Both the position numbers and the translations under genes were made by a program. Below the pieces are notes generated by a model. The model worked only from the letters and a program-made list of their open reading frames with translations, was not told where the DNA came from and did not search any database. From Anaerolineae bacterium (lineage in GTDB: Bacteria; Chloroflexota; Anaerolineae; UBA4142; SHND01), in NCBI GenBank assembly GCA_021463195.1, contig JAJTXZ010000003.1, forward strand, positions 1-64,000: a stretch of 64,000 nucleotides of DNA. Direction: 5' to 3'. Positions 15,806 through 24,400 of the stretch are shown here, in pieces (the stretch's first letter is position 1; every line of letters starts with the position of its first letter).

Positions 15806-17416
15806 TTACATTCGGAACACGCCAAAATTTCCCTTGACTTCCGGCGCGTTCAACACCACCGACAACGCGAGCGCCAACACAGTACGCGTTTCCGCCGGGT
15901 CAATCACGCCGTCGTCCCACAAACGCGCGGTGGAATAATATGGACTGCCCTCGTATTCGTATTTCTCCAATGTCGGGCGCATAAATTCTTGCTGCTCTTC
16001 CGCGTTCAACAGCGGTTTGCCTTCGCGTTCCAGTTGTTCCTGTTTAATCGTCAATAAAACATTCGCGGCTTGTTCGCCACCCATGACGCTGATGCGCGCG
16101 TTCGGATACATCCACAAAAAGCGCGGCTGATACGCGCGCCCCGCCATCCCGTAATTGCCCGCGCCGAACGAGCCGCCGACGATGATGGTCAATTTTGGCA
16201 CCGACGCGTTGCTCACCGCGTTCACCAATTTCGCGCCGTCTTTGGCGATGCCGCCCGCTTCGTACTGTTTGCCCACCATGAAACCCGTAATGTTTTGCAA
16301 AAATAAAAGTGGAATCCCGCGCTGCGAACACAATTCGATAAAATGCGTCCCTTTCAACGCGCTTTCGCTAAACAAAATTCCATTGTTCGCAATGATTCCA
16401 ATGGGATAACCGTGAATCCGCGCGAATCCGCACACGAGCGTCGTGCCATAGCGCGCTTTGAATTCACGAAAACGCGAACCATCCACCACGCGCGCAATCA
16501 ATTCGCGCACATCATACGCTTCGCGAAAAGTGCGCGGCAAAATTCCATAAATTTCTTGCGCGTCGTACAACGGTTCTTGAGGCGGCTCAACCGTCACCGC
16601 TAATTTTGTTTGACGGTTCAGCGTTTCCACAATCCCGCGCGCGAGTTCCAACGCGTCCTCGTCATCCTCCGCGAAATGGTCGGCGACGCCGCTTTTGCGC
16701 GTATGCACATCCGCGCCGCCCAATTCGTCGGCGGTGACAACTTCACCCGTCGCGGCTTTGACCAATGGCGGACCGCCGAGAAAAATTGTGCCGGTGCCGC
16801 GCACGATGATTGCTTCGTCACTCATCGCGGGAACGTACGCGCCGCCCGCGGTACACGAACCCATCACCGCCGCGATTTGCGGAATCCCCAACGCGCTCAT
16901 GCGCGCTTGATTGTAAAAAATTCTGCCAAAATGGTCGGCGTCGGGAAACACTTGGTCTTGCAAGGGCAAAAACGCGCCGCCCGAATCCACGAGATAAATG
17001 CACGGCAAAAAATTTTCCTGCGCGATTTCTTGCGCGCGCAAATGTTTTTTCACCGTGAGCGGCAGATACGAACCGCCTTTCACCGTCGCGTCATTCGCAA
17101 TAATCATCACCTCTTGCCCACTCACGCGTCCGATGCCGGTGACGATGCCCGCGCTCGGCGCTTCGCTGTCGTACAGCTCGAACGCGGCGAGCGGCGACAA
17201 TTCCAAAAATGGCGAACCGTCGTCGAGCAAGCGGTTAATGCGTTCGCGCACAAAAATTTTGCCTTGCGCTTCATGCCGCGCGCGGTATTTTTCGCCGCCA
17301 CCTTGACGCGCGGTGTTGATGCGTTCGCGTAATTCTTGCGCGAGCGCGCGGTGAAATTCGGCGTTGGCTTGAAATTCGGGACTAGTTGGATTGAGATGAG
17401 AATGGAGGATATTCAT
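15806..17416 (-). CDS. Acyl-CoA carboxylase carboxyltransferase subunit (methylcrotonyl-CoA carboxylase beta-like)
   Basis: A 536-residue crotonase-fold enzyme that moves the carboxyl group from biotin to an acyl-CoA. Motifs include the [21 protein letters not shown]-terminal block, [53 protein letters not shown], and [20 protein letters not shown], which is typical of the methylcrotonyl type. The start at 17416 was chosen because the family begins near NPTSPEF; the upstream extension has a phenylalanine run and no ribosome site. With the biotin carboxylase and carrier it would make a complete enzyme. Confidence 0.93.
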   Translation of the reverse strand: MNILHSHLNPTSPEFQANAEFHRALAQELRERINTARQGGGEKYRARHEAQGKIFVRERINRLLDDGSPFLELSPLAAFELYDSEAPSAGIVTGIGRVSGQEVMIIANDATVKGGSYLPLTVKKHLRAQEIAQENFLPCIYLVDSGGAFLPLQDQVFPDADHFGRIFYNQARMSALGIPQIAAVMGSCTAGGAYVPAMSDEAIIVRGTGTIFLGGPPLVKAATGEVVTADELGGADVHTRKSGVADHFAEDDEDALELARGIVETLNRQTKLAVTVEPPQEPLYDAQEIYGILPRTFREAYDVRELIARVVDGSRFREFKARYGTTLVCGFARIHGYPIGIIANNGILFSESALKGTHFIELCSQRGIPLLFLQNITGFMVGKQYEAGGIAKDGAKLVNAVSNASVPKLTIIVGGSFGAGNYGMAGRAYQPRFLWMYPNARISVMGGEQAANVLLTIKQEQLEREGKPLLNAEEQQEFMRPTLEKYEYEGSPYYSTARLWDDGVIDPAETRTVLALALSVVLNAPEVKGNFGVFRM

Positions 17417-17493
17417 GATAAGTTTGCCGCGAGAATTGTAGCACAAGAAAAAAAAGAAAAACCTCTGCATCATTCGCAGAGGTTCAGAAGCGT

Positions 17494-18069
17494 TTATTCC
17501 AAAATATCCGCGACGCGAATTTTGAATCCTTTGAGTAATGCGGAACGCGCCAGCTGTGTTTTGCCAAAGCGCCCGAATAATTGAAAAGCGTCATCTTTGA
17601 GTGTCAACACTTCCACCGTCGCCGCTTCGGGGTCAACAATCCAGTATTCTTGCACGCCGAACTGCTCATACAACGCGCGTTTATCAATCGTATCGCGCCG
17701 CCAACTGCCCGTCGAAATTATTTCGACGGCGAGGTCGGGGACGCCGCGAATTACCTTGCCAAGAATTTTCTTTTTTTCGTTTGAGACAAAAACGACATCG
17801 GGTTGAACGACGCGCGTTTGGGAAAGCACCACGTCAATTGGTGAATGATAGACCTTTCCCAAATTTCGCGCTTTGGCAAAATCATGCAAGCGAAAAACAA
17901 TCTGTCCTACAGTTGTTTGATGGCTGGGTGGGGGTGCGTGGTAAATGCAGAGTTCACCGTCCCAGAGTTCAATCGGTTGATTGGTTTCTGGCAACTTTGC
18001 TGCCATTTCATCGTACGTCCACAAACGCACGCGGCGCGGTTTCAATTTTTTACGAATAGTCGTAGCCAT
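17494..18069 (-). CDS. Uma2 family (DUF820) PD-(D/E)xK nuclease-like protein
   Basis: A 191-residue Uma2/DUF820 protein. The nuclease-fold residues are visible as [17 protein letters not shown] and [18 protein letters not shown]. The family is abundant in Cyanobacteria and Chloroflexota, usually orphaned, and its cellular role is unknown. The basic N-terminus [11 protein letters not shown] is typical. It is followed 45 bases upstream by an MDR oxidoreductase on the same strand, without an obvious link. Confidence 0.9.
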   Translation of the reverse strand: MATTIRKKLKPRRVRLWTYDEMAAKLPETNQPIELWDGELCIYHAPPPSHQTTVGQIVFRLHDFAKARNLGKVYHSPIDVVLSQTRVVQPDVVFVSNEKKKILGKVIRGVPDLAVEIISTGSWRRDTIDKRALYEQFGVQEYWIVDPEAATVEVLTLKDDAFQLFGRFGKTQLARSALLKGFKIRVADILE

Positions 18070-18114
18070 CGCGTTTTGTGTTTAATCTAGCGCGCAAAAT
18101 TGTACACCCTTTTG

Positions 18115-19149
18115 CTACTCTGGCACAACAACCACTTTTCCAAACTGTTTGCGCTCAATCAAATGCTTTTGCGCCTCTTTTAATTCGGATAACGGAAAGG
18201 TGCGATCAATCACCGCGCGAAATTTTCCTTGCGCGTACAAGTCGAGGATTTGATCAAACTCGCGATGCGTGCAGCCGTTCGACCCCATCAAAGTCAACTG
18301 CTGCCAGAACATGCCCCAAATATCCGTTTCGCCCCAACGTCCCGATGAACCGCCGCACGTCACCAGACGCCCGGTGGGACGCATTGACGCGATAGACGCT
18401 TTCCATGTGGTTTGTCCGACATGTTCAAACACCACGTCCACCATCCGCCCGTTTGTGATGCGCCGCACTTCATGTTGAAAATTTGGCTGTTTGCTGTAAT
18501 TAATCACCGCGTCCGCGCCCCAACTTTTCGCCATTTCCAATTTATCATCCGAACTCGATGTCGCAATCACGCGCGCGCCCAACGCTTTGGCGACTTGGAC
18601 TGCCGCGCTGCCGACGCCCGAGCCGACCGCCAAAACCAGAACCCATTCGCCGCGCTGTGTTTTGGCGCGGAAATTCAGCATGTGCCACGCCGTTCCAAAC
18701 GCGGCGGGAATCGCCGAGGCTTCAACGAATGAAACATTTTCGGGCAAGCGAATACACGCGCTCGCGGGCGCTTTGACATACTCGGCGAAACCGCCGTCCA
18801 CTTGCACGCCGATAATTTGGCGATTCACGCACAAATTGTCGTGTCCCGCCAAACACAACTCGCACGTTCCATCCGATGTGAACGCGCCAATCAACACGCG
18901 TTCGCCAATCTTCCAATCGTACACGCCAGCGCCCAGCGCCGCGACTTCGCCCGACGGTTCCAAGCCGCCAATGTGGGGCAGCGGCGCTTTGACGCCGTGA
19001 GAACCTTCGCGCGTGTAAATGTCCAAATGGTTGATGCCGCACGCGCGCACGCGCACCAAAATTTCGCCCGCGTTTAATTTCGGCGCCTCAACATCCGTGT
19101 ATTGCAATACATCCAAATCGCCGCGTTTGTAGAAAATATTCGCTTTCAT
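18115..19149 (-). CDS. Medium-chain dehydrogenase/reductase (alcohol dehydrogenase/quinone reductase type)
   Basis: A 344-residue NAD(P)-dependent MDR enzyme. The start is taken at 19149 (MKANIFYKRGDLDVLQY), the usual family opening, rather than 33 bases upstream. The sequence has CGINHLDIYTREG, a structural-zinc-like cluster CELCLAGHDNLC, and the dinucleotide loop AVGSGVGSAAVQVAKALGA. The GHE motif that normally gives a catalytic zinc ligand reads GLE, so the catalytic zinc may be absent and the enzyme may be a quinone or enone reductase. The substrate is not predictable. Confidence 0.88.
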   Translation of the reverse strand: MKANIFYKRGDLDVLQYTDVEAPKLNAGEILVRVRACGINHLDIYTREGSHGVKAPLPHIGGLEPSGEVAALGAGVYDWKIGERVLIGAFTSDGTCELCLAGHDNLCVNRQIIGVQVDGGFAEYVKAPASACIRLPENVSFVEASAIPAAFGTAWHMLNFRAKTQRGEWVLVLAVGSGVGSAAVQVAKALGARVIATSSSDDKLEMAKSWGADAVINYSKQPNFQHEVRRITNGRMVDVVFEHVGQTTWKASIASMRPTGRLVTCGGSSGRWGETDIWGMFWQQLTLMGSNGCTHREFDQILDLYAQGKFRAVIDRTFPLSELKEAQKHLIERKQFGKVVVVPE

Positions 19150-19185
19150 CGCATATCGCAAATGACGAGTCGCATCGCGCAAATT

Positions 19186-19234
19186 ACCAATCGCCAGTCG
19201 CCAATCTCCAATCTCCAGTCTCTAATTTCCAATT
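19186..19234. repeat. Seven-unit heptamer array covering the 3' end of the acetyltransferase gene
   Basis: Seven 7-bp units in register: ACCAATC, GCCAGTC, GCCAATC, TCCAATC, TCCAGTC, TCTAATT, TCCAATT. The unit at 19221-19227 supplies the TAG stop of the acetyltransferase gene on the minus strand. Confidence 0.8.
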
Positions 19235-19812
19235 CCTTGCTTTTCCAACCATTCGCTCCGAATCATCGAATATACGCGCGTATTGCGCAATGTGCCGTCC
19301 GTCGCGCGCGCGTCATGCCGTAAAATTCCTTCCAGCGTAAAGCCCGCGCGCTCGGCGACGCGCCAACTGCGCGTATTCTTGTCGTCCATGCGGATTTCGA
19401 CGCGTTCCGCGAACAATTTTTCAAATGTGAAATGTGTAATGCCAATAACCGCTTCGGTGATATAACCCTGCCCCTCGAATTTTTTCCGCGCCCAATAACC
19501 GATTTCAAAACGCGGCACATCCCAATCGAACCGATGCAAGCCGCTGCCGCCGACGAATTCGTTCGTATCTTTTTTAAAGAGACGTAATGGCAAATCTTGG
19601 CGCGCCAAAAAATCCGCGTGCATACGCCGCGAGATGCCTTCCGCTGTTTCGGGAGACATCTCTTGATGCGCCCACGGCATCCACACCTTTAATTGTTCCA
19701 ATGATTCCATCACGGCTTCATAAATTATTTTGCCCTCACCCGGGCGCGGCGCGCGAATCAACAAACGTTCGGTTTCAAAATGATCGGGAAAATCTTTGAG
19801 GATAGGATTCAT
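19222..19812 (-). CDS. GNAT family acetyltransferase (RimJ/RimL type)
   Basis: A 196-residue GNAT protein related to the one at 15284. It has HFETERLLIRAPRPGEG, EIGYWARKKFEGQGYITEA (acetyl-CoA loop) and RSWRVAERAGFTLEGILRHDA. The start at 19812 (NPILKDFPDHFETERLL) fits the family; the longer frame from 19860 begins inside the heptamer array and is not credible. The stop codon and last residues are contributed by the 19186 array. Substrate unknown. Confidence 0.87.
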   Translation of the reverse strand: MNPILKDFPDHFETERLLIRAPRPGEGKIIYEAVMESLEQLKVWMPWAHQEMSPETAEGISRRMHADFLARQDLPLRLFKKDTNEFVGGSGLHRFDWDVPRFEIGYWARKKFEGQGYITEAVIGITHFTFEKLFAERVEIRMDDKNTRSWRVAERAGFTLEGILRHDARATDGTLRNTRVYSMIRSEWLEKQGIGN

Positions 19813-19844
19813 GGGAAAGGATGAAGCATAAAGAATGAGGGATG

Positions 19845-19983
19845 AAAAATCAAAAATCAAAAATCAAAAATCAAAAATCAAAAATCAAAAATCAAAAATC
19901 AAAAATCAAAAATCAAAAATCAAAAATCAAAAATTCCAATCTCCAGTCTCCCATCTCCAATCTCTAATCTCTAATCTCTAATC
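19845..19983. repeat. Twenty-unit heptamer array (AAAAATC then TCCAATC/TCTAATC)
   Basis: Twelve perfect AAAAATC units and one variant (19845-19935) run in the same 7-bp phase into seven TCCAATC/TCTAATC-type units (19935-19983). The last unit carries the TAG stop of the kinase-like gene on the minus strand. The array fills nearly all of the space between the acetyltransferase and the kinase-like gene. Homogeneous A-rich units at one end and diverged units at the other suggest recent growth by slippage. Confidence 0.9.
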
Positions 19984-21087
19984 CCGCTCTTGAATCGGCA
20001 GCGTAAATTTTACCAATGTCCCGCTGCGCGTGTCGCTGGTCAGGGTAATCGCGCCGCCGTGCGCTTGAATCAAAAGTTTTGAAATGGCTAACCCGAGTCC
20101 GCTGTCCGTGGACGCGTCCGGCGCGGGATTGTTTTGATAAAAACGGTCGAAATAGCCCGCCAACAATTCCGGCGCAATCACCGCCGCGCGGTACGCGACC
20201 TCGACCTGCGCCAACGGCGGCGCGTGGGGCGGCGCGAGTTTTGTTACTTCGACGCGCAAATCGCTTTTGAGATTGCTCCGCAGCGCGTCCTCTAGCAAAT
20301 TGCCTAATGCTTGCTGCACGCGCGCCGGGTCGGCATTGATGAGGTACGCTTCTTCCGGCAAAATCGCGTGCAAACTGATATTGCGTTTGGACGCGTCGCG
20401 GTGATACAGCTCCACTGTTTCGCGTACCAACGCATTCAAGTCTGTCGGCTCGCGTTGCAAAATTAAACCGCCGCTTTCCGCGAGCGCGAGCATCCGCATT
20501 TCTTTGACCAGATTAGCGAGCCGAATAGTTTCGCCGAGAATTAAATTTAGATGCGCGTCGTCGCGCGCAAAATTGCCGTCGAGCAGCCCTTCGATATTTT
20601 CTTGGAGCATCGTGAGCGGCGTTCGCAGTTCGTTGGCGATATTGGCGATGAGCGCGCGCCGCGCGTTTTCGTTCTCGCCCAACTGTTCCGCCATGCGATT
20701 AAACGAACGCGCAAGCGAACGCAATTCGCGTGGGCCCCGTTCCTGCGCGCGCGCGGAATAATCGCCCTGCGCGATGCGTTCCGCGCTCGTCATCATTTCG
20801 CTGATGGGCAGCGTCACGCGGCGCAGCGCGCCGACGATAAAAAAGATGCCCGCCGCGCTCAACGCCAGCGCCACCAAGCCGACCGCGCGAATTAAAAATA
20901 ATTCTTGCGCGCCGATATTGAACGCGCCCGTCGCGCTCGCCAAAATCCAAAACGTCAGCGTACAGCTGCCGATGGCAAGCGCAAATAACGTGCTCCAATA
21001 CAAACCGAGACGCACAAGCAGCCCGCGCGTCACAGGCGCGGGACGCGCGGGCGGAGCGACGGGGGAGGTAGAACGCGAACGACTCAA
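19978..21087 (-). CDS. Degenerate sensor histidine kinase (pseudokinase)
   Basis: A 369-residue membrane protein with histidine-kinase layout: two membrane spans (about 30-52 and 64-88), HAMP (89-140), a dimerisation helix pair (141-205) and an ATPase-like domain (215-366). Key residues are missing. The H-box reads ANIANELRTPLT, with Asn152 where the phosphorylated His belongs. The N-box reads NLLEDALRS, with Asp267 for the Mg-chelating Asn. The DxGxG G1 box is absent (VAYRAAVIAPELL), while the later GLGLAISK box remains. Autophosphorylation is therefore not expected. No response regulator adjoins it; a small gene ends 3 bases upstream. The stop lies in the heptamer array. Confidence 0.85.
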   Translation of the reverse strand: MSRSRSTSPVAPPARPAPVTRGLLVRLGLYWSTLFALAIGSCTLTFWILASATGAFNIGAQELFLIRAVGLVALALSAAGIFFIVGALRRVTLPISEMMTSAERIAQGDYSARAQERGPRELRSLARSFNRMAEQLGENENARRALIANIANELRTPLTMLQENIEGLLDGNFARDDAHLNLILGETIRLANLVKEMRMLALAESGGLILQREPTDLNALVRETVELYHRDASKRNISLHAILPEEAYLINADPARVQQALGNLLEDALRSNLKSDLRVEVTKLAPPHAPPLAQVEVAYRAAVIAPELLAGYFDRFYQNNPAPDASTDSGLGLAISKLLIQAHGGAITLTSDTRSGTLVKFTLPIQERD

Positions 21088-21090
21088 GCG

Positions 21091-21399
21091 TTAGCCCTGA
21101 CTTTCGCGCGCGCGCTCTGGCGCGGGAATTAAACGCGTATCCACCAAATCCGTCGTCGCTTCCATCACGACAATGAGCTCGCTGCCGTCTTCCAATTCGA
21201 GCGTGAGCTGCATAAAATCGTCCATATTTTCTTTACGCAGCACCTCATTATCCGGCATTGTGTTCGGCACGCGCAATTCAAGTTTGCCGCGTTTAATCTG
21301 AATAATAACCTGATCGGGCCCGCGTTCGCCGGTTGTGGTTTCATCATGCGCCGCGCCGGCTTCGCCATGAAATGCTTGACGCAACGAGACACGTTCCAT
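21091..21399 (-). CDS. Hypothetical protein upstream of the kinase-like gene
   Basis: A 102-residue protein I do not recognise. The start at 21399 is set by GGAGG five bases before the ATG; the open frame continues upstream to 21525 but without a ribosome site and into the next gene. The first 35 residues are polar and glycine-rich. The rest alternates beta-type stretches (VIIQIKRGKLELRVP, MQLTLELEDGSELIVVME) and looks like a small beta domain. It is soluble, with no signal. With a 3-base gap to the degenerate kinase gene, the two are surely co-translated and may act together. Confidence 0.7.
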   Translation of the reverse strand: MERVSLRQAFHGEAGAAHDETTTGERGPDQVIIQIKRGKLELRVPNTMPDNEVLRKENMDDFMQLTLELEDGSELIVVMEATTDLVDTRLIPAPERARESQG

Positions 21400-21445
21400 A
21401 ATTCCTCCAATCAAATCCAATGCGCGCGGCGTATTTTCACTTTGG

Positions 21446-23032
21446 CTAGCCAGCGTAAACCACCGCGCCGCCGCTGATGGTATATGCCACTGTCGTGTCC
21501 AAAATCGCGCGCGGCGGAATTTCAAAAATATTTTCGTTCAATACGACAATATCGCCGCGCTTGCCGACGGCGAGCGAACCGGCGCGCGCGGCATCGCCGA
21601 CCGCTTCCGCCGCGCCGAGCGTGTACGCGCGCACCGCTTCCAAGACCGAAATTTTTTGCGCGGGATGCCAACCGTCGGCGGGCGCGTGCTGCGCGTTCTG
21701 ACGCGTCACCGCGGCGTGAATGCCGAGCAGCGGGTCGAGTTTTTCAACGGGCGCATCGGAACCAAACGCGAGCGTCGCGTTGGCATCCAACAAATTACGA
21801 AAGGCGTACGTCCACGCCGCGCGCGCGGCGCCCAACGCCGCATCTACCACCCGCATATCGCTCGGCTGATGCAGCGGCTGCATCGAAGCCACAACGTTTA
21901 ACGCGCGAAACCGCGTCACATCGGACGGACGCAAATGTTGAACGTGTTCGATGCGAAAGCGCGCGTCGTGAAAACCTTCGGCGCGTAATTGCGCGAATAT
22001 ATCCAACACGCGCGTAATCGCGCGGTCGCCGATGGCGTGAACCCACACATCCCAATTCGCCTGCGCCGCGCGTCGCGCCGCATCGAGCAGCGCGGGCGAT
22101 TCAGTGACCGCGACGCCGCGTTGCGCGGGCGCGTCCGCATAAGGTTCGTGCATCTCGGCGGTGCGCGAACCGAGCGAACCGTCGCTAAAAATTTTTACCG
22201 CTTGCAGGCGCAACCATTCGTCGCCCAAGCCACGCTGCAAACCAAGTTCGATGGCGAGCGATAATTTATCAATCGGCAGGGCGTGAACGACGCGCAGCGT
22301 TAGTTTATTTTCCGCGCGCAAAGTTTGAAACGCGCGCAGCGCGTTAGCGTCTTCGATATTGTGGATGGCGGCGAGACCGCGCGAGTGCGCGTATCGCAGC
22401 GCGCGTTCAAGTGTGGCGGACTGAAGCGCGTCGCTGAATGCGCCGATGCCGCCGCCGAGCAATGCGAGTGCGTTTTCGCGCAAGATGCCGCTCGGTTCGC
22501 CGTCCGCGTCGCGGTCAATGACGCCGCCCTGCGGCGCGACGGTTGCGCGTGTAATCTGCGCGCGTTCAAGCGCGCGCGAATTGAGCCAGATGCTGTGGCC
22601 GTCTTTGCGCGTGAGCATGACGGGATGCGCGGGCGCGACGGCATCGAGCGCGCGTTTGTCGGGGAACGCGGGATTGTCCCATTCGGCATTGTTCCAACCG
22701 CCGCCCCAAATCAGTTGTCCGGGCGCTGTTTGCGCGGCGCGCGCGCGTACGCGTTCCACCGCTTGGGCGAGCGAACGGCAGCCGCCGAGATCCACATTTT
22801 CCAGCGTTTGCGCGAATCCTGTAAAGTGAATGTGCGCGTCGGTGAACGCGGGCAGCGTCAGTTTATTTCGCAAATCAATCACGACGCTATCACGTTGTTG
22901 AAACGCGCGCGCTGTCGTATCGTCGCCGACGTAAATGATTTCGTCGCCGCGCAATACGAGCGCGGTGGCGCGCGGTTGCGTCGCGTCGAGCGTGACGATG
23001 TTGCCATTGAGTAGAATCGTATGCTGCCTCAT
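21446..23032 (-). CDS. Amidohydrolase family protein (YtcJ-like)
   Basis: A 528-residue metal-dependent hydrolase of the YtcJ branch of the amidohydrolase superfamily. The HxH metal site is in FTDAHIHFTGF, with KDGHSIWLNS, HAIGDRAI and GSDAPVEKLDP (final Asp) in the expected order. Composite beta-sandwich ends bracket the barrel. These enzymes hydrolyse amides or cyclic ureas; the exact substrate cannot be told. It has its own promoter (23042-23070) with the -10 box nine bases before the start codon and no ribosome binding site, so the mRNA is probably leaderless. Confidence 0.92.
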   Translation of the reverse strand: MRQHTILLNGNIVTLDATQPRATALVLRGDEIIYVGDDTTARAFQQRDSVVIDLRNKLTLPAFTDAHIHFTGFAQTLENVDLGGCRSLAQAVERVRARAAQTAPGQLIWGGGWNNAEWDNPAFPDKRALDAVAPAHPVMLTRKDGHSIWLNSRALERAQITRATVAPQGGVIDRDADGEPSGILRENALALLGGGIGAFSDALQSATLERALRYAHSRGLAAIHNIEDANALRAFQTLRAENKLTLRVVHALPIDKLSLAIELGLQRGLGDEWLRLQAVKIFSDGSLGSRTAEMHEPYADAPAQRGVAVTESPALLDAARRAAQANWDVWVHAIGDRAITRVLDIFAQLRAEGFHDARFRIEHVQHLRPSDVTRFRALNVVASMQPLHQPSDMRVVDAALGAARAAWTYAFRNLLDANATLAFGSDAPVEKLDPLLGIHAAVTRQNAQHAPADGWHPAQKISVLEAVRAYTLGAAEAVGDAARAGSLAVGKRGDIVVLNENIFEIPPRAILDTTVAYTISGGAVVYAG

Positions 23033-23041
23033 CGCGGCGCG

Positions 23042-23070
23042 ATTCTAGCATATTCAAATGGGAATGACAA
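23042..23070 (-). promoter_or_regulatory. Promoter of the amidohydrolase gene, leaderless type
   Basis: TTGTCA (23065-23070), 17 bases, TAGAAT (23042-23047) on the minus strand. The ATG at 23032 starts nine bases after the -10 box, about where transcription should begin. Confidence 0.65.
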
Positions 23071-23104
23071 TCCGAATTGAGCGATTGAACGTTTGAACGC
23101 GCGG

Positions 23105-24163
23105 CTATTCCGCGAGCCATTCCATCCAGCGTCCGAGATGGTCGCAGATGGCGAGTGGTTGCGCGATGATGCTGCCGTTTTCGTATTTTGTCAGTGTCAT
23201 GGGCGCGGGCCAATCGCTGGGCTCGAGCGCAAGGTCATACAAGCGACGCCCTTGGCTCATTTCTTGCAGAATGGCAAAATATTGCGCGCGGTCGTGGTCG
23301 GTGAATTGATTCAACACGAAACTGTGAAAGAGTAAAACGGGCGTAGCGGGGGAAATAGCATTCAACACGCGCGGCAATAAGTCTAACGCGTTGCCGGATT
23401 GCACGAGCGGCGGATGTTGACGCGCAAGCGCAATGGCTTGTTCGAGCCGCCGCGCGCGTTCAATTTGTTCGGGATAAATTAGCGCGCGCAGCCACAACAT
23501 CGCGTCGTTGTCGGTCACGTCTTTGGGATCGAGATCAATGCCCATGCGCAAAATGGGACGCGGTGGCGTGTCAAGCGGCGGGCGCAAATCGCCGCGCAGT
23601 TCACACGTCAAAATAATATTCGACGCGCGTTGACCGTGCAAGATATCGTCGCCATAGTCATACGCGTATTGGTCCCAAAAGAGATTGAGTCCCGCGCTCG
23701 CGCCCACTTCGACGAGGATGAACGGCGCATTGTCCAGTTGTTTGGCAACAACTTGAAACGCGGGCAAGAAATAGGCGCAGCGCCCGATTTCGTTGACCTG
23801 CACGCTGCGCGTCCGCAAGAGTTTTGCCATTTCTTGATAATGGCTGAGACAAAATCTGCGAAAGATAGGGTAAGGGTCGTCCACCGTATTGAGCGCGCGC
23901 GTCAGGTCGGGGAAAAATTCGCGTAGAGGATGATTTTCGTTTTCGGGTTTGAGCAGCAAATAATGCACAGCGGAAAAAAATAGATTGGGCGCGGGCTGAT
24001 TGGGTGGAATGTTCGAGGCGAGGACGAGCAGTTTGCCGTCGCCAATCAATTCGCGGGACAGCCGAAAATAGAGCGATGTTTCATCGCCATACACATTGCG
24101 CGCGTTCCATTCGATGCGCGGAATGAGCTGATGTTTGTCGGGCGCTTGCAAGGGATTGCTCAT
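23105..24163 (-). CDS. DUF2332 family protein
   Basis: A 352-residue protein matching the DUF2332 family in layout: an N-terminal helical part (SLYFRLSRELIGDGKLLVLA), NLFFSAVHYLLL, DPYPIFRRFC, then EVGASAGLNLFWDQYAYDYG, a glycine-rich nucleotide- or SAM-like loop, and VLLFHSFVLNQF near the end. Its function is unknown. The start at 24163 fits the family and lies 12 bases after a TACAAT -10 box, so the upstream in-frame ATG at 24235 is rejected. Confidence 0.88.
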   Translation of the reverse strand: MSNPLQAPDKHQLIPRIEWNARNVYGDETSLYFRLSRELIGDGKLLVLASNIPPNQPAPNLFFSAVHYLLLKPENENHPLREFFPDLTRALNTVDDPYPIFRRFCLSHYQEMAKLLRTRSVQVNEIGRCAYFLPAFQVVAKQLDNAPFILVEVGASAGLNLFWDQYAYDYGDDILHGQRASNIILTCELRGDLRPPLDTPPRPILRMGIDLDPKDVTDNDAMLWLRALIYPEQIERARRLEQAIALARQHPPLVQSGNALDLLPRVLNAISPATPVLLFHSFVLNQFTDHDRAQYFAILQEMSQGRRLYDLALEPSDWPAPMTLTKYENGSIIAQPLAICDHLGRWMEWLAE

Positions 24164-24175
24164 GGATGCGGCGCG

Positions 24176-24204
24176 ATTGTAACACAAGCGCAACGGCGAT
24201 TCAA
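24176..24204 (-). promoter_or_regulatory. Promoter of the DUF2332 gene, near-leaderless
   Basis: TTGAAT (24199-24204), 17 bases, TACAAT (24176-24181) on the minus strand. The start codon at 24163 follows 12 bases after the -10 box. Confidence 0.65.
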
Positions 24205-24386
24205 TGGAATTGGCGGATGAAACGCGATTCTTCATCGAATTGAAATGTGGCGGACCGCAAAACCGCGTTTTGCCGTCCGCGCTGCGCCGCTTGGCGTTAT
24301 GGTTCGTCTTGACGCTTGATAAAGCGTAGCAGCTGCCGCGACTTGTGGGCGCGTGTGAAAAATTCCGAATTCTGACGCCTCCATGC

Positions 24387-24392
24387 TATAAT
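24387..24392 (+). promoter_or_regulatory. -10 box of the solute-binding protein gene, leaderless type
   Basis: TATAAT at 24387-24392, with the ATG at 24401 only eight bases later and no ribosome binding site between. I see no convincing -35 hexamer. The rest of the 24164-24386 spacer shows nothing besides the divergent promoter. Confidence 0.6.
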
Positions 24393-24400
24393 CGCGCATA

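Noticed and set aside
17494-18069. Restriction or toxin-antitoxin system around the Uma2 protein
   Set aside because: No methyltransferase, specificity subunit or antitoxin gene is nearby; Uma2 genes are usually orphans.
19845-19935. CRISPR array
   Set aside because: The units are contiguous 7-mers with no spacers, so this is a tandem simple repeat.
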